Assembly: GCF_052076145.1 (NCBI RefSeq)
Contig: NZ_CP197246.1
Span: 1,302,001-1,366,000 of the forward strand
Reading direction: 5' to 3'
Source: Kitasatospora sp052076145
GTDB lineage: Bacteria; Actinomycetota; Actinomycetes; Streptomycetales; Streptomycetaceae
Length of the DNA stretch: 64,000 nucleotides
Shown: positions 1 through 8,224 of the stretch, piece after piece
Position numbering within the stretch: the first letter of the stretch is position 1
Layout: each line of letters begins with the position of its first letter
Notes under the pieces: generated by a model
What the model saw: only the letters and a program-made list of their open reading frames with translations
What the model was told of the DNA's origin: nothing
Databases searched by the model: none
Program-made: the position numbers and the translations under genes

Positions 1-1781
1 AAGACCCGGTACGGGTCGTGGCGGTCGAGCACGGCGACCGCCTCGTCCCACCCTCCTCCGCCGCCCGCGCGCAGGCTGTCGGGGATCGTGCGGCCGAGCA
101 CGTCGGTGTCGGCCCAGGCCGCGTCGGCGGTGTAGGCCCAGCCCTTGGACCACTCGACCCGCAGGCCCGCGCGGCTGCCGTCGAAGACGCCGAGCAGGTG
201 CTGCTCCAGGTCACGGCAGAAGCGGTGCAAGCCGGGGGTGTTGGGGAGGGTGAGGATGTCGAGCCAGACGGCCGTGTCCCACTCGGGGCGGTCGGCCCGG
301 GGGCGCAGCGCCGAGAGCAGCGGGGGCCTGGCGCCGGGGACGCCGGAGGCGGCCGGGTCGTCCAGGCCGGTGACCCGGATCTCCACCGCGCCGTTGATCG
401 GGAACTCGCCCCGGGCCTGGTACTCGCCCAGCAACTGCTGGTAGTAGCCGGTGAACTGGCTGATCACCCACTGGAGGTCCGCCCGCCGGGCGTGGATCGC
501 GTACCCGTTGGCGGTGACCCGCAGGGTGGTGGGGCGGACGTACTGGAGCAGGTGCCGGGAGGCGCCCCAGAGGTCGGAGCGCAGGCCGCCCGCGAGCAGG
601 TGGGTGAGTGTGTCGCCGCTGAGCAGGCTGCGCAGCAGCCCGGGGGCGAGCAGCAGGTCGGTGAGGTCGGCGGTCAGCCCGATCTTGGTGATCAGGTACT
701 GGAGTTGGCCGAAGAGCGGGGCCAGGCCCCAGGAGCCGCCCACGAGTTGGCCGGCGAGTTCGGCGACGGGCTGCGGGATGTTGTCGGAGAAGGGGAAGTT
801 GTAGGGCGCGCTGACCTCGTGGCTGAGGAACGGGCGGGTGGGGGTGGGCTCCCAGGTCTTCAGCCAGGGGTTGGCGGTGAACGCGAACCAGATCGCCTCC
901 ACCCGGCCGGTGCGGGCGACCTGGTCGGCGAAGGTGCGGCCCCCGGCGGCGGCCGGGCTGCCGGGCGCAGCGAACAGCTCGGTGGCCGGGATGTCGACTC
1001 GGCTGACGCAGCGCAGCGCCCGGTCGGCGCCGGCCTGGAGCACCACCTCGGTGAGGAACGCCCGCCCGAGGTGCACCAGGAAGGCCGCACTGTCGGCCTC
1101 GGTGCGGTCGAAGGTGCGCAGCACGTACCGCCCGGCGACCGGGTCGTGGACGACGGCGGTGAGCGAGAGCACCTGGTTGCTGAGGCTGCCGTACCCCTGG
1201 CCGGGCACCGGCGGCTCGCCGTCGGCCGGGACGGCGGTGCCGTGGCCGCCGATGGCGAGCACGCCGCCGACGGTGAGATCGCCCGGGGCCGGGCAGGCGG
1301 CGACCCCGAGGCCGTGGGCCGCCAGGTAGGCGAGCAGGCTCTCCATCGAGGCGCCGGTCTGCACCCGCACGGCAGTGCTCCCCGAGAGGGAGACGGCGGT
1401 CAGGTACCGGGTGGTGTCGACCAGCAGTACCTGCGACGAGCCGGGCTCCCCGGCGGCGACGGTGAGCGGGGCCCAGCCGTGCCGCTGCCCCTGGGCGCGC
1501 AGCCGCCAGCCGTTGGCGACGGCCCAGTCGGCGAGGTCGGCGACCTGCTGCGGGGCGCTGGGGGCGCACACCCACAGCGCGTCCGTCCGGATCTCGCCCG
1601 CCCAGTTCTCGTACACCTGCTGGTACGGCACCAGCCCGCCCGGCAGCGTGGGCGGGGCCGTGCCGACGGCCTGGGCGCTGTCGGGGCCGACGACCCCGCG
1701 CAGCAGCCAGCCCGCGCCGCCGAGCGCGGCGGAGGCCGCCATCAAGCGCCGCCTGGTCAACCCGCTCTGCTGCTGCTCCAC
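1..1781 (-). CDS. Tat-exported FAD-dependent oxidase, type II cholesterol-oxidase-like (3' end outside window)
   Basis: The protein resembles the VAO/BCO flavoenzyme fold used by type II cholesterol oxidases: an FAD-binding domain (about residues 60-240) followed by a cholesterol-oxidase-type substrate domain. The N-terminus carries a twin-arginine signal (TRRRLMAAS) and an Ala-x-Ala-like cleavage site near residue 38, so export is expected. A GQRHGW motif near residue 101 supplies a His that could carry FAD covalently, as in the family. The frame runs off the window after LDRHDPYRVF, which resembles the family's C-terminal motif, so little is missing. The GTG start is preceded by a GGGGTGGGG ribosome site. 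The natural substrate is not shown by the sequence; a sterol or another bulky alcohol is possible. A 20-base palindrome lies upstream (1895-1914). Confidence 0.75.
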   Translation of the reverse strand, partial: MEQQQSGLTRRRLMAASAALGGAGWLLRGVVGPDSAQAVGTAPPTLPGGLVPYQQVYENWAGEIRTDALWVCAPSAPQQVADLADWAVANGWRLRAQGQRHGWAPLTVAAGEPGSSQVLLVDTTRYLTAVSLSGSTAVRVQTGASMESLLAYLAAHGLGVAACPAPGDLTVGGVLAIGGHGTAVPADGEPPVPGQGYGSLSNQVLSLTAVVHDPVAGRYVLRTFDRTEADSAAFLVHLGRAFLTEVVLQAGADRALRCVSRVDIPATELFAAPGSPAAAGGRTFADQVARTGRVEAIWFAFTANPWLKTWEPTPTRPFLSHEVSAPYNFPFSDNIPQPVAELAGQLVGGSWGLAPLFGQLQYLITKIGLTADLTDLLLAPGLLRSLLSGDTLTHLLAGGLRSDLWGASRHLLQYVRPTTLRVTANGYAIHARRADLQWVISQFTGYYQQLLGEYQARGEFPINGAVEIRVTGLDDPAASGVPGARPPLLSALRPRADRPEWDTAVWLDILTLPNTPGLHRFCRDLEQHLLGVFDGSRAGLRVEWSKGWAYTADAAWADTDVLGRTIPDSLRAGGGGGWDEAVAVLDRHDPYRV

Positions 1782-1894
1782 AGCCCCACCCCTGTCCGTC
1801 GCCGCGGTGGAACCGCGGGGGAACCGCGATCAATCCGCACTGTCGTCACCGAAGCTAGGGCAGCGGACGGACCGTCAGGGATCGAACTGATCAG

Positions 1895-1914
1895 GATCAC
1901 TCGAACGAGTGATC
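1895..1914. promoter_or_regulatory. Perfect palindromic operator candidate
   Basis: GATCACTCGAACGAGTGATC is a perfect inverted repeat with 9-base arms and an AA centre. It lies between the TetR-type gene ending at 1925 and the FAD oxidase starting at 1781. The size and symmetry suit a TetR-family site, and the neighbouring regulator is a natural candidate. The 12-base core ACTCGAACGAGT recurs at 17736-17747. Confidence 0.5.
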
Positions 1915-1924
1915 AATGCCATGG

Positions 1925-2494
1925 TCACCCAACCTGGGGAGCGAGCAGCCCCTGCACCAGGGCGAGGAGCGCGTCCGGGTCGGCGGCGGCGAGAGCGGGG
2001 AAGGCGCCGCTGCTCCGGCCGAGGGCGACGCCGACGAAGGCGGCGACGGTGAGCTCGGCACGCAGCTGGGGGTCGGACAGGCCGTCCCGGGTGAAGTGCT
2101 CCCGCAGGGGGGCGACCAGGCGGTCGTGGAGCTGGGTGCGGGCGGCGTCCTGGACAGCCGGGTCCTCGTACGGGGTGGCAGCGACCCGGAAGGCCGGGCC
2201 GGGGCCGCGCCGGGCGACGCGTTCGAGCAGACCGCGCAGCCGCTCCTCGTCGAGCAGGTCGGCGGGCGGGGTGGAGCCGAACTCGGCGTTCAGCGCGGCG
2301 ATGTAGAGCTGGGTCTTGCCGCCGAAGTAGCGCGCGATGAGCGTCGGGTCGACGCCGGCCCGCTCGCCGATCTCCCGGGTGGTGGTGCGGTCGTAGCCGC
2401 GCTCGGTGAAGAGTTCGCGGGCGGCCTGGAGCAGCTGCTCCCGGCTGCGGGCGGCGTCACGGCGGCGGGCGGGCTTGGCGGGTGGTTCTGTCAC
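1925..2494 (-). CDS. TetR/AcrR-family transcriptional regulator
   Basis: 189 residues. The N-terminal helix-turn-helix is clear (SREQLLQAARELFTERGYD, then TTTREIGERAGV and ARYFGGKTQLY, about residues 15-60). The C-terminal ligand-binding part ends in a PDALLALVQGLL helix resembling the C-terminal domain common in actinobacterial TetR proteins. The GTG start lies inside the stop of the MFS gene (GTGA overlap at 2491-2494), so the two should be co-transcribed and translationally coupled. That arrangement suggests control of its own drug exporter. The palindrome just downstream (1895-1914) could also place the FAD oxidase under this protein. Confidence 0.9.
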   Translation of the reverse strand: MTEPPAKPARRRDAARSREQLLQAARELFTERGYDRTTTREIGERAGVDPTLIARYFGGKTQLYIAALNAEFGSTPPADLLDEERLRGLLERVARRGPGPAFRVAATPYEDPAVQDAARTQLHDRLVAPLREHFTRDGLSDPQLRAELTVAAFVGVALGRSSGAFPALAAADPDALLALVQGLLAPQVG

Positions 2495-3945
2495 CGGGCC
2501 ACCGTACGCTCCGGCCGGGGCGTCGGGAGGAGCGGCGCGGGGGCCGCCCGGCGCGGCAGCACGACCGCCACCAGCACGGCGGCGGCCGAGACCGCGCAGC
2601 CGATCAGCGCGGCGACGGTGTAGCCGGAGCCGCTGGGCAGCAGCTCGCCGGGCAGCGTCCGGGCCTGGAGGACGGCGGCGCTCAGTGCGCTGCCGGTGGA
2701 GTAACCGACGTACCGCAGCACCTGGTTGAAGCTGATCGCGCTGCCGGTCTCGCCCGCCGGGACGGCGCTGACGATCAGGCCGGGCATCACCGCGAAGGTG
2801 CAGCCGACGCCGAACCCGGCGATGCCCATCACCACGAACAGCTCCCAGAAGCTGCTCCGGGCGAGCGCGAAGACCAGCAGCGAGAGCAGGCAGATCAGGC
2901 AGCCGATCGGCAGCACCAGCGCGGAGGAGGTACGGCGGGCCAGCACCGGCACGGTCCTGCTGGCGAGCACGCTGGCGGCGGAGAACGGCAGCAGCACCAG
3001 GCCGGTGACGACGACGGAGGTACCGAAGCCGTACCCGGCGGTGGTCGGGGTCTGGACGAAGCGGGTGACCAGCGAGATCAGCAGGTACATCGCGATGCCC
3101 GCGATCAGGCCGGTGACGTTGCTGGTGAGCACGGTGCGGTGGCGGACGAGACGGAGGTCGACGAGCGGGTGCTCGGTGCGGAGTTCGTGCAGCGTCCAGC
3201 CGACGAGCAGCAGCAGTGAACCGGCGGCGAGCGCGAGCAGGCCCGGCGAGGCCCAGCCCCAGGTCTCGCCCTTGCTGAGCACCAGCAGCAGCCCCGCGAG
3301 GGCGAGGCCCAGCAGGACGGCGCCGAGGGTGTCGAGCGGGCGCGGTGCGCGGTCGCGGGTGGACGGGAGGACAAGGGCGGTGGCGGTGAGCGCGGCGGCG
3401 GCGATCAGGGCGGCGAACCAGAAGCCGCCGTGCACGCCGAACGCCTCGGTGATCAGCCCGGTGAGCGGGTAGCCGAGGCCCACCCCGGCGACGGTGGTGA
3501 TCGAGAGCAGCGCGACGGCCGGGCGGGCCCGGTGCTCGGGGAGGCTGTCGCGGGCGGTGGCGATGGCGAGCGGCGTCAGGCCGAGCCCGACGCCTTGCAG
3601 CCCCCGGCCGACGACCAGCCAGCCGAAGCCGAGCGGCAGCGCGGCGAGCACGCTGCCCGCCAGCACGACGGCCGACCCGGCGAGCACCACCGTGCGGCGC
3701 CACGGCCCGTCGCCGAGCCTGCCCATGGTGGGCGTGGCGACGGCGCCGACCAGCAGGGTGATGGTCAGCGACCACTGGGCGCCGGAGAGCGAGACGTGGT
3801 CGAGCACGGCGATGGTCGGCACCAGCGGGGCACCCAGGCTGCTGATGACGGCGACCACCAGCCCGAGGAACACCAGGACGGGCACCAGGGCCCGCTGCCT
3901 CCACTGCGTCTGCTGCGCCTGCGCTGCCCGCTCCGTCTGCTCCAC
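2491..3945 (-). CDS. MFS drug:H+ antiporter, 14-TMS type
   Basis: About 484 residues and strongly hydrophobic, with the order of helices expected of the DHA2 family. Motif A-like GRLGDGPWRR follows the second helix, and a motif-C-like stretch rich in Gly and Pro (GVGLGYPLTGLI) lies in the fifth helix. It should export a small hydrophobic molecule or drug with proton influx. I place the start at a GTG nine bases after AGGGAG; an ATG 54 bases upstream (3999) is also in frame but has no ribosome site. The stop overlaps the TetR start, giving a transporter-repressor operon. Confidence 0.85.
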   Translation of the reverse strand: MEQTERAAQAQQTQWRQRALVPVLVFLGLVVAVISSLGAPLVPTIAVLDHVSLSGAQWSLTITLLVGAVATPTMGRLGDGPWRRTVVLAGSAVVLAGSVLAALPLGFGWLVVGRGLQGVGLGLTPLAIATARDSLPEHRARPAVALLSITTVAGVGLGYPLTGLITEAFGVHGGFWFAALIAAAALTATALVLPSTRDRAPRPLDTLGAVLLGLALAGLLLVLSKGETWGWASPGLLALAAGSLLLLVGWTLHELRTEHPLVDLRLVRHRTVLTSNVTGLIAGIAMYLLISLVTRFVQTPTTAGYGFGTSVVVTGLVLLPFSAASVLASRTVPVLARRTSSALVLPIGCLICLLSLLVFALARSSFWELFVVMGIAGFGVGCTFAVMPGLIVSAVPAGETGSAISFNQVLRYVGYSTGSALSAAVLQARTLPGELLPSGSGYTVAALIGCAVSAAAVLVAVVLPRRAAPAPLLPTPRPERTVAR

Positions 3946-3962
3946 GACCGGGAACTCCCTGC

Positions 3963-3995
3963 TTGTCACCAGGCGATGTCTTCGCTTGATGACAA
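3963..3995. promoter_or_regulatory. Inverted repeat in front of the MFS-TetR operon
   Basis: TTGTCA (3963-3968) and TGACAA (3990-3995) form a perfect six-base inverted repeat separated by 21 bases, directly upstream of the chosen MFS start. It is a candidate binding site for the co-transcribed TetR protein. The arms are short, so chance is not excluded. Confidence 0.3.
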
Positions 3996-4037
3996 ACATA
4001 CAGCCACACCGCAGCCGGTCCCAGGGGCGGTCCCCGG

Positions 4038-6098
4038 CTACTCGTGCGAGCTCCGCCCGCGCGCCGGTTCACCCCGGCGTACGGAGCCGGGCGCGCGCCG
4101 GGCCGGATGATCCGCGCGCGGCGCGGAGGAGAGCTGCCAGGGCACGCTGATCACCATCACCCCGGGAGTGAACAGCAGCCGGCTCTTCAGCCAGAGCGCC
4201 GACTGGTTGTGCAGCACCTGCTCCCACCAGTGCCCGACGACGTACTCGGGGATGAAGACCGCCACGATGTCCCGGGGGCTGGTCCGCCGGATCGAGCGGA
4301 CGTACGCCACGATCGGCTTGGTGATCTCCCGGTACGGCGAGTCGAGCACCTTCAGCGGCACCCGGATCTCGTACGTGCCCCAGAGCGCCTTCAGCGTCTC
4401 CGTCGACTCCTTCTCCACCGAGACGGTCAGCGCCTCCAGCGTGTCGGGCCGGAAGGCCTGGGCGTAGCCGAGCGCCCGCAGCGTCGGCTTGTGCAGCTTG
4501 GAGACCAGCACGATGCCGTGCACCCGGGCCGGGCGGACGGACTCCGCGCGCGGGTCGTCGACGGCCAACTCCTCGGCCACCGCCCGGTAGTGGCGCTTGA
4601 TGCCCCGCATCATCAGGAACAGCAGCACGGCGGCGACGACCGCCAGCCAGGCGCCCTGGGTGAACTTGGTGATCAGCACGATCACCAGCACCAGCGCCGT
4701 TACGCAGGCCCCGAATCCGTTGATCACCCGGGAGCGGTGGGCGGCCCGGCGGACGCCCGGGTCGGTCTCGGTCGCCAGGGTGCCGTTCCAGTGCCGGACC
4801 ATGCCGATCTGGGAGAGCGTGAAGGAGGTGAAGACCCCGAGGATGTAGAGGTGGATCAGGCTGGTGACGTTCGCGCCGTAGAGCCAGAGCAGGCCACCGG
4901 CCACCACCGCCAGCGCGATGATCCCGTTCGAGAAGGCCAGCCGGTCACCCCGGGTGTGCATCTGCCGGGGCAGATAGCTGTGCTCGGCGAGGATCGAGGC
5001 CAGCAGCGGGAAGCCGTTGAAGGCGGTGTTCGCCGCCAGGATCAGCACCAGCGCGGTGACCGTCTGGATGTAGTAGAAGAGCACGCTGTGGTCGCCGCCG
5101 AAGACGGACGCGGCGAGCTGGGCGATCACCGTCTGCTCCGGGGCGCCGCTGCACTGCCCGGGGAAGCCGGTGAGACGGCAGGCGTCGTCGGTGATGTGCA
5201 CCTTCGCGGTGAGCGCGAGGGCGGTGATGCCGACGAACATCACTACGGCGGTGATGCCCATGACCGACATCGTGGTCGCCGCGTTCCTCGACTTCGGCCG
5301 TCGGAAGGCCGGCACGCCGTTGGAGATCGCCTCGACACCGGTCAGCGCCGTGCAGCCGGAGGCGAAGGCCCGCAGCCCGAGCATCAACAGCCCCAGCCCC
5401 GCGAGCGTGTCCTTGCCCTCCTGCGGCACGATCCCGTACACCGCGCTGGCCGCCACCGGCCCGTGGCCGAAGGCGATCCGCACCAGGCCGGTGGCGACCA
5501 TCAGCACGATGCCGCCGATGAAGAGGTACGTGGGCGCCGCGAAGGCATTCCCGGACTCCCGCACGCCGCGCAGGTTCATCGCCGTCAGCACCGCGACGAA
5601 GCCGACCGCCAGCGCGACCCGGTAGTCGGCCAGCCGGGGCAGCGCCGAGATGATGTTGTCGACGCCGGAGGCGACCGAGACCGCGACGGTCATCACGTAG
5701 TCCACCAGCAGCGAGGCGGCCACCACCAGCCCCGGGTTCGCCCCGAGATTGGTCGACACCACCTCGTACGACCCACCACCGCTCGGGTAGGCGTGCACCA
5801 CCTGACGGTACGACAGCACCACCACCGCCATCAGCGCGACGACGCCGGCCGCCACCCACGGGGCCAGGTAGAGGAACGCCGTCCCGCCGACGGTGAGCAC
5901 CAGCAGGATCTCCTGGGTGGCGTAGGCCACCGAGGAGAGCGGGTCGGAGGCGAAGATCGGCAACGCCAGCCGCTTGGGCAGCAGCGTCTCGCCCAGCTCC
6001 TCGCTGCGCATGGCCCTGCCGATCACCAGACGCTTGATCACCTGCGGCACATTCAGCACATCCGCGAGCGTAAGCCGCAATCCACCCATTTCACCCAA
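4038..6098 (-). CDS. KimA-like APC-superfamily permease (probable K+ importer)
   Basis: 686 residues. The front matches the KimA/YdaO subfamily: an RAMRSEELGETLLPKRLALP stretch followed by SDPLSSVAYA, then about twelve membrane helices up to residue 490 and a soluble C-terminal domain of roughly 170 residues. Bacillus KimA is a proton-coupled potassium importer inhibited by c-di-AMP, so potassium is the likely substrate. Transport of another cation or amino acid is possible. The last 30 residues are an arginine-rich tail not typical of the family. The ATG has a weak ribosome site; a second ATG three codons in is equally possible. No riboswitch fits in the 66-base gap upstream. Confidence 0.8.
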   Translation of the reverse strand: MGEMGGLRLTLADVLNVPQVIKRLVIGRAMRSEELGETLLPKRLALPIFASDPLSSVAYATQEILLVLTVGGTAFLYLAPWVAAGVVALMAVVVLSYRQVVHAYPSGGGSYEVVSTNLGANPGLVVAASLLVDYVMTVAVSVASGVDNIISALPRLADYRVALAVGFVAVLTAMNLRGVRESGNAFAAPTYLFIGGIVLMVATGLVRIAFGHGPVAASAVYGIVPQEGKDTLAGLGLLMLGLRAFASGCTALTGVEAISNGVPAFRRPKSRNAATTMSVMGITAVVMFVGITALALTAKVHITDDACRLTGFPGQCSGAPEQTVIAQLAASVFGGDHSVLFYYIQTVTALVLILAANTAFNGFPLLASILAEHSYLPRQMHTRGDRLAFSNGIIALAVVAGGLLWLYGANVTSLIHLYILGVFTSFTLSQIGMVRHWNGTLATETDPGVRRAAHRSRVINGFGACVTALVLVIVLITKFTQGAWLAVVAAVLLFLMMRGIKRHYRAVAEELAVDDPRAESVRPARVHGIVLVSKLHKPTLRALGYAQAFRPDTLEALTVSVEKESTETLKALWGTYEIRVPLKVLDSPYREITKPIVAYVRSIRRTSPRDIVAVFIPEYVVGHWWEQVLHNQSALWLKSRLLFTPGVMVISVPWQLSSAPRADHPARRAPGSVRRGEPARGRSSHE

Positions 6099-6164
6099 GG
6101 GGCGCGGGTGAACTTCGCCGCGACCGGCCCATTGTCGGTCAACAGACCGTCACCCGACACGCCG

Positions 6165-6638
6165 TCAGCCGCCGAACCACGCTGCCGCGTCGAGACCGAG
6201 AGCCCCGCGCGGGGTCACCGTGGCGAGGTCGTCCTCCAGCTCGGCGAGGCGTGACTCGCCGAGCTGGGCGGCCCAGCGGGCCCGCAGCTCCGAGAAGATC
6301 ACCGCCGAACGGCCGAGCATGTCCACCCCCAGCGGGGTCAGCCGGACGAGCTTGCGCCGCCCGTCCGTGGGGTCGTCGGCCCGCGCGACGTAGCCGAGTG
6401 CTTCCAGCCGGTCGACGGTCTTGCCGGCGGCCTGCTTGGAGACACCGAGCCGCCGCCCGATCTCCGTGGCCGTGGCGCCGTCGAGGCCGACGGCCTGCAG
6501 CGCGAAGCCGTATGCCGGGCGCACCTCCGGATGACCCTGACGGGCCAACTCGGCGTGCAACTCGTCGATGAGGGAGCGGAATCCGGCGAAGAGCAGAAGT
6601 GGTAGCTCGTACCCGGGGCGCCCGGGGCGCTCAGTCAC
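6165..6638 (-). CDS. MarR-family transcriptional regulator
   Basis: 157 residues with a winged helix-turn-helix: GATATEIGRRLGVSKQAAGK forms the recognition region and ADDPTDGRRKLVRLT the wing, the standard MarR signature. The GTG start is chosen because a GGGTCGGGG ribosome site precedes it; a start ten codons upstream is also open. The gene diverges from the AhpD-like gene at 6740. The space between them holds a perfect palindrome, so repression of itself and of that neighbour is the simplest reading. An oxidant or phenolic inducer would fit the family and the partner, but is inference. Confidence 0.9.
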   Translation of the reverse strand: MTERPGRPGYELPLLLFAGFRSLIDELHAELARQGHPEVRPAYGFALQAVGLDGATATEIGRRLGVSKQAAGKTVDRLEALGYVARADDPTDGRRKLVRLTPLGVDMLGRSAVIFSELRARWAAQLGESRLAELEDDLATVTPRGALGLDAAAWFGG

Positions 6639-6660
6639 GGTCACCCCGACCCTTGCCGAT

Positions 6661-6700
6661 ATCGTCAATCTGGTTTACGGTTTCGTCAATCACATTGACG
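6661..6700 (-). promoter_or_regulatory. MarR autoregulatory promoter and palindromic operator
   Basis: On the minus strand TTGACG (6689-6684), 17 bases, then GACGAT (6666-6661) make a plausible sigma-70-type promoter for the MarR gene. The -35 is embedded in a perfect 17-base palindrome, CGTCAAT-CAC-ATTGACG (6684-6700). A further half-site, CGTCAAT, occurs at 6663-6669 over the -10. A bound dimer would block the MarR promoter and could also act on the divergent gene. Confidence 0.6.
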
Positions 6701-6739
6701 AGTTTACCCCGTCAGCACACCTGTCCAAGGAGCCCGGAC

Positions 6740-7303
6740 GTGTCCCCCTTTGCTGCCCTGACCCCCGAGACCGCCCCCGCCGCCGCCCGCCGGGCGATGG
6801 AGGCCACCACCGCACACCTCGGCTACCTCCCGGCGCCGGTCGCCCGACTGGCCCACTCGCCCCAGCTGCTCGACGGCTTCCTCAAGCTCAGCGCCCTGTT
6901 CGAGACCACGACGCTCACCCCGCTCGAACGCGAGACCGTCATCATGACCATCGCGACCCGCAACGCCTGCCACGTGTGCGTGGCCATGCACACCGGCAAG
7001 CTGACCTCCCTCGGCGCGAGCCCGGCGCTGATCGAGGCCCTGCGCACCGGGCAGCCGCTCTCCGACCCGCGACTGGAGACGCTCCGCCGCTTCACCCTCG
7101 AAGTCGTCGCCACCTCGGGCGCGGTCGCCGACGCGCCGCTCAAGGCGTTTCTCGGCGAGGGCTACACCGCGCAGCAGGCCCTGGAGGTCGTGCTCGGCAT
7201 CGGCGCCTACACCATGTCCACCCTCGCCAACCGCCTCACCCGGGCGCCGCTCGACCCGCAGCTCGCCGCGTTCGCCTGGGAGGACCCGACCGCCGACGCG
7301 TGA
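6740..7303 (+). CDS. AhpD/carboxymuconolactone-decarboxylase-family protein
   Basis: 187 residues. The CHVCVAMHT motif (about residues 80-88) gives the CxxC pair and nearby His that AhpD-type proteins use as a thiol peroxidase or disulfide-reductase centre. It is preceded by TPLERETVIMTIA, also standard for the family. AAGGAG seven bases before the GTG fixes the start. Control by the divergent MarR protein is likely through the palindrome between them, which would suit an oxidative-stress role. It could instead act on a small lactone; sequence alone does not decide. Confidence 0.85.
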   Translation: MSPFAALTPETAPAAARRAMEATTAHLGYLPAPVARLAHSPQLLDGFLKLSALFETTTLTPLERETVIMTIATRNACHVCVAMHTGKLTSLGASPALIEALRTGQPLSDPRLETLRRFTLEVVATSGAVADAPLKAFLGEGYTAQQALEVVLGIGAYTMSTLANRLTRAPLDPQLAAFAWEDPTADA

Positions 7304-7347
7304 GGGTGACAGGTCATCAGATCGGGCGACGGGAATCCCGTGATCGG

Positions 7348-7377
7348 TTGACGCGGCAAGGACAAGGCCGCTTGAAT
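7348..7377 (+). promoter_or_regulatory. Possible promoter for the TNT-domain gene
   Basis: TTGACG (7348-7353) and TTGAAT (7372-7377) are separated by 18 bases, about 70 bases before the start of the secreted TNT protein. The -35 is good and the -10 imperfect. Confidence 0.35.
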
Positions 7378-7445
7378 GATCACCGTCCGTGTCTGATCAG
7401 CCACGCCCGGCACCCGCCGGAGGGCGGCCTGCGAGAGGGAGCTTC

Positions 7446-8117
7446 ATGGGGATTCGACGAGCGTTCGCGGCGGTCGGGGCGGCGGCGGCCGTACTGGCCG
7501 GCACGGTGACGGTCGGGGCGGCACCCGCCTCCGCCGTGGGCGTCACGGCCACCAGAGCCACGACCGTGGCCCTGGACCAGTGCTCGGCGGAGTACTTCAA
7601 GGGCGACAAGCGGCTCGGCCCGGAGCAGCTGCCCGTCCTCGGGCGGGTCGGGGTCGAGCTCTGGGGCTACCAGCGCACCGGCCGGCTGTCGGAGCAGGCC
7701 TTCTTCGACACCTACTACGACTCGGCCGCCGGCTCCTGGAAGTACCCCCCGCAGAACGGCTACGTACTCACCCCGGACGGCAACCCGGTGGAGATCCAGC
7801 AGACCCTGCGCCCCGGCCAGCGGATCGACCGTTTCGGCAGCGAGTACGGCTCCTTCCTCGCCCCCGAGGGCCTGCCGTACGCGACCCGGTCGATCCCGCC
7901 GCAGAGCCTCGACGGCACCCCCGCCGCCGCCTGCAACTACCACGACTACCAGGTGCTGAAGCCCTTCACCGTCGACGCCGGCCCGATCGCGCCGTGGTTC
8001 GGCCAGCCCGGCTACGGCTGGCAGTACCAGCTGGACGCCGCCCTGCTGCCCGGCGGCCCGGAGCGGCTGAACGTCATGTGGCTCGTCGACAACGGGTACC
8101 TCTCCCGGGTCTCCTGA
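7446..8117 (+). CDS. Secreted TNT-domain protein (putative NAD+ glycohydrolase)
   Basis: 223 residues with a Sec signal peptide (MGIRRAFAAVGAAAAVLAGT, cleavage near ASA-V, about residue 30). The rest matches the TNT domain, named after the NAD+-cleaving toxin domain of Mycobacterium tuberculosis CpnT: a YPPQNGYV segment, then DRFGSEYGSFLAP (about residues 128-140), PYATRSIPP, and APWFGQPGYGWQYQL near the C-terminus. These contain the Arg, Tyr and Gln positions the domain uses. GGGAG precedes the ATG. No linked immunity protein is recognisable; export before folding may protect the cell. Whether it targets competitors, eukaryotes or extracellular NAD is open. Confidence 0.8.
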   Translation: MGIRRAFAAVGAAAAVLAGTVTVGAAPASAVGVTATRATTVALDQCSAEYFKGDKRLGPEQLPVLGRVGVELWGYQRTGRLSEQAFFDTYYDSAAGSWKYPPQNGYVLTPDGNPVEIQQTLRPGQRIDRFGSEYGSFLAPEGLPYATRSIPPQSLDGTPAAACNYHDYQVLKPFTVDAGPIAPWFGQPGYGWQYQLDAALLPGGPERLNVMWLVDNGYLSRVS

Positions 8118-8224
8118 CAACTCGGCGGATCGGCGGGCAGGTTCGGGCCGCACGGGCCTGTACCTGTCCGCCTGTTGCTGCTGATAATGCTCATGGCAAC
8201 CGGGCCGACGGGCGGGAGCGGAGC

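Noticed and set aside
18..2306. A 762-codon open frame on the plus strand
   Set aside because: It is antisense to the FAD oxidase and TetR genes, and its protein is a Gly/Val/Glu-rich string without domains, as expected from reading the reverse of GC-rich codons.
6099..6164. c-di-AMP riboswitch before the KimA-like gene
   Set aside because: The gap is 66 bases, too short, and shows none of the ydaO motif.
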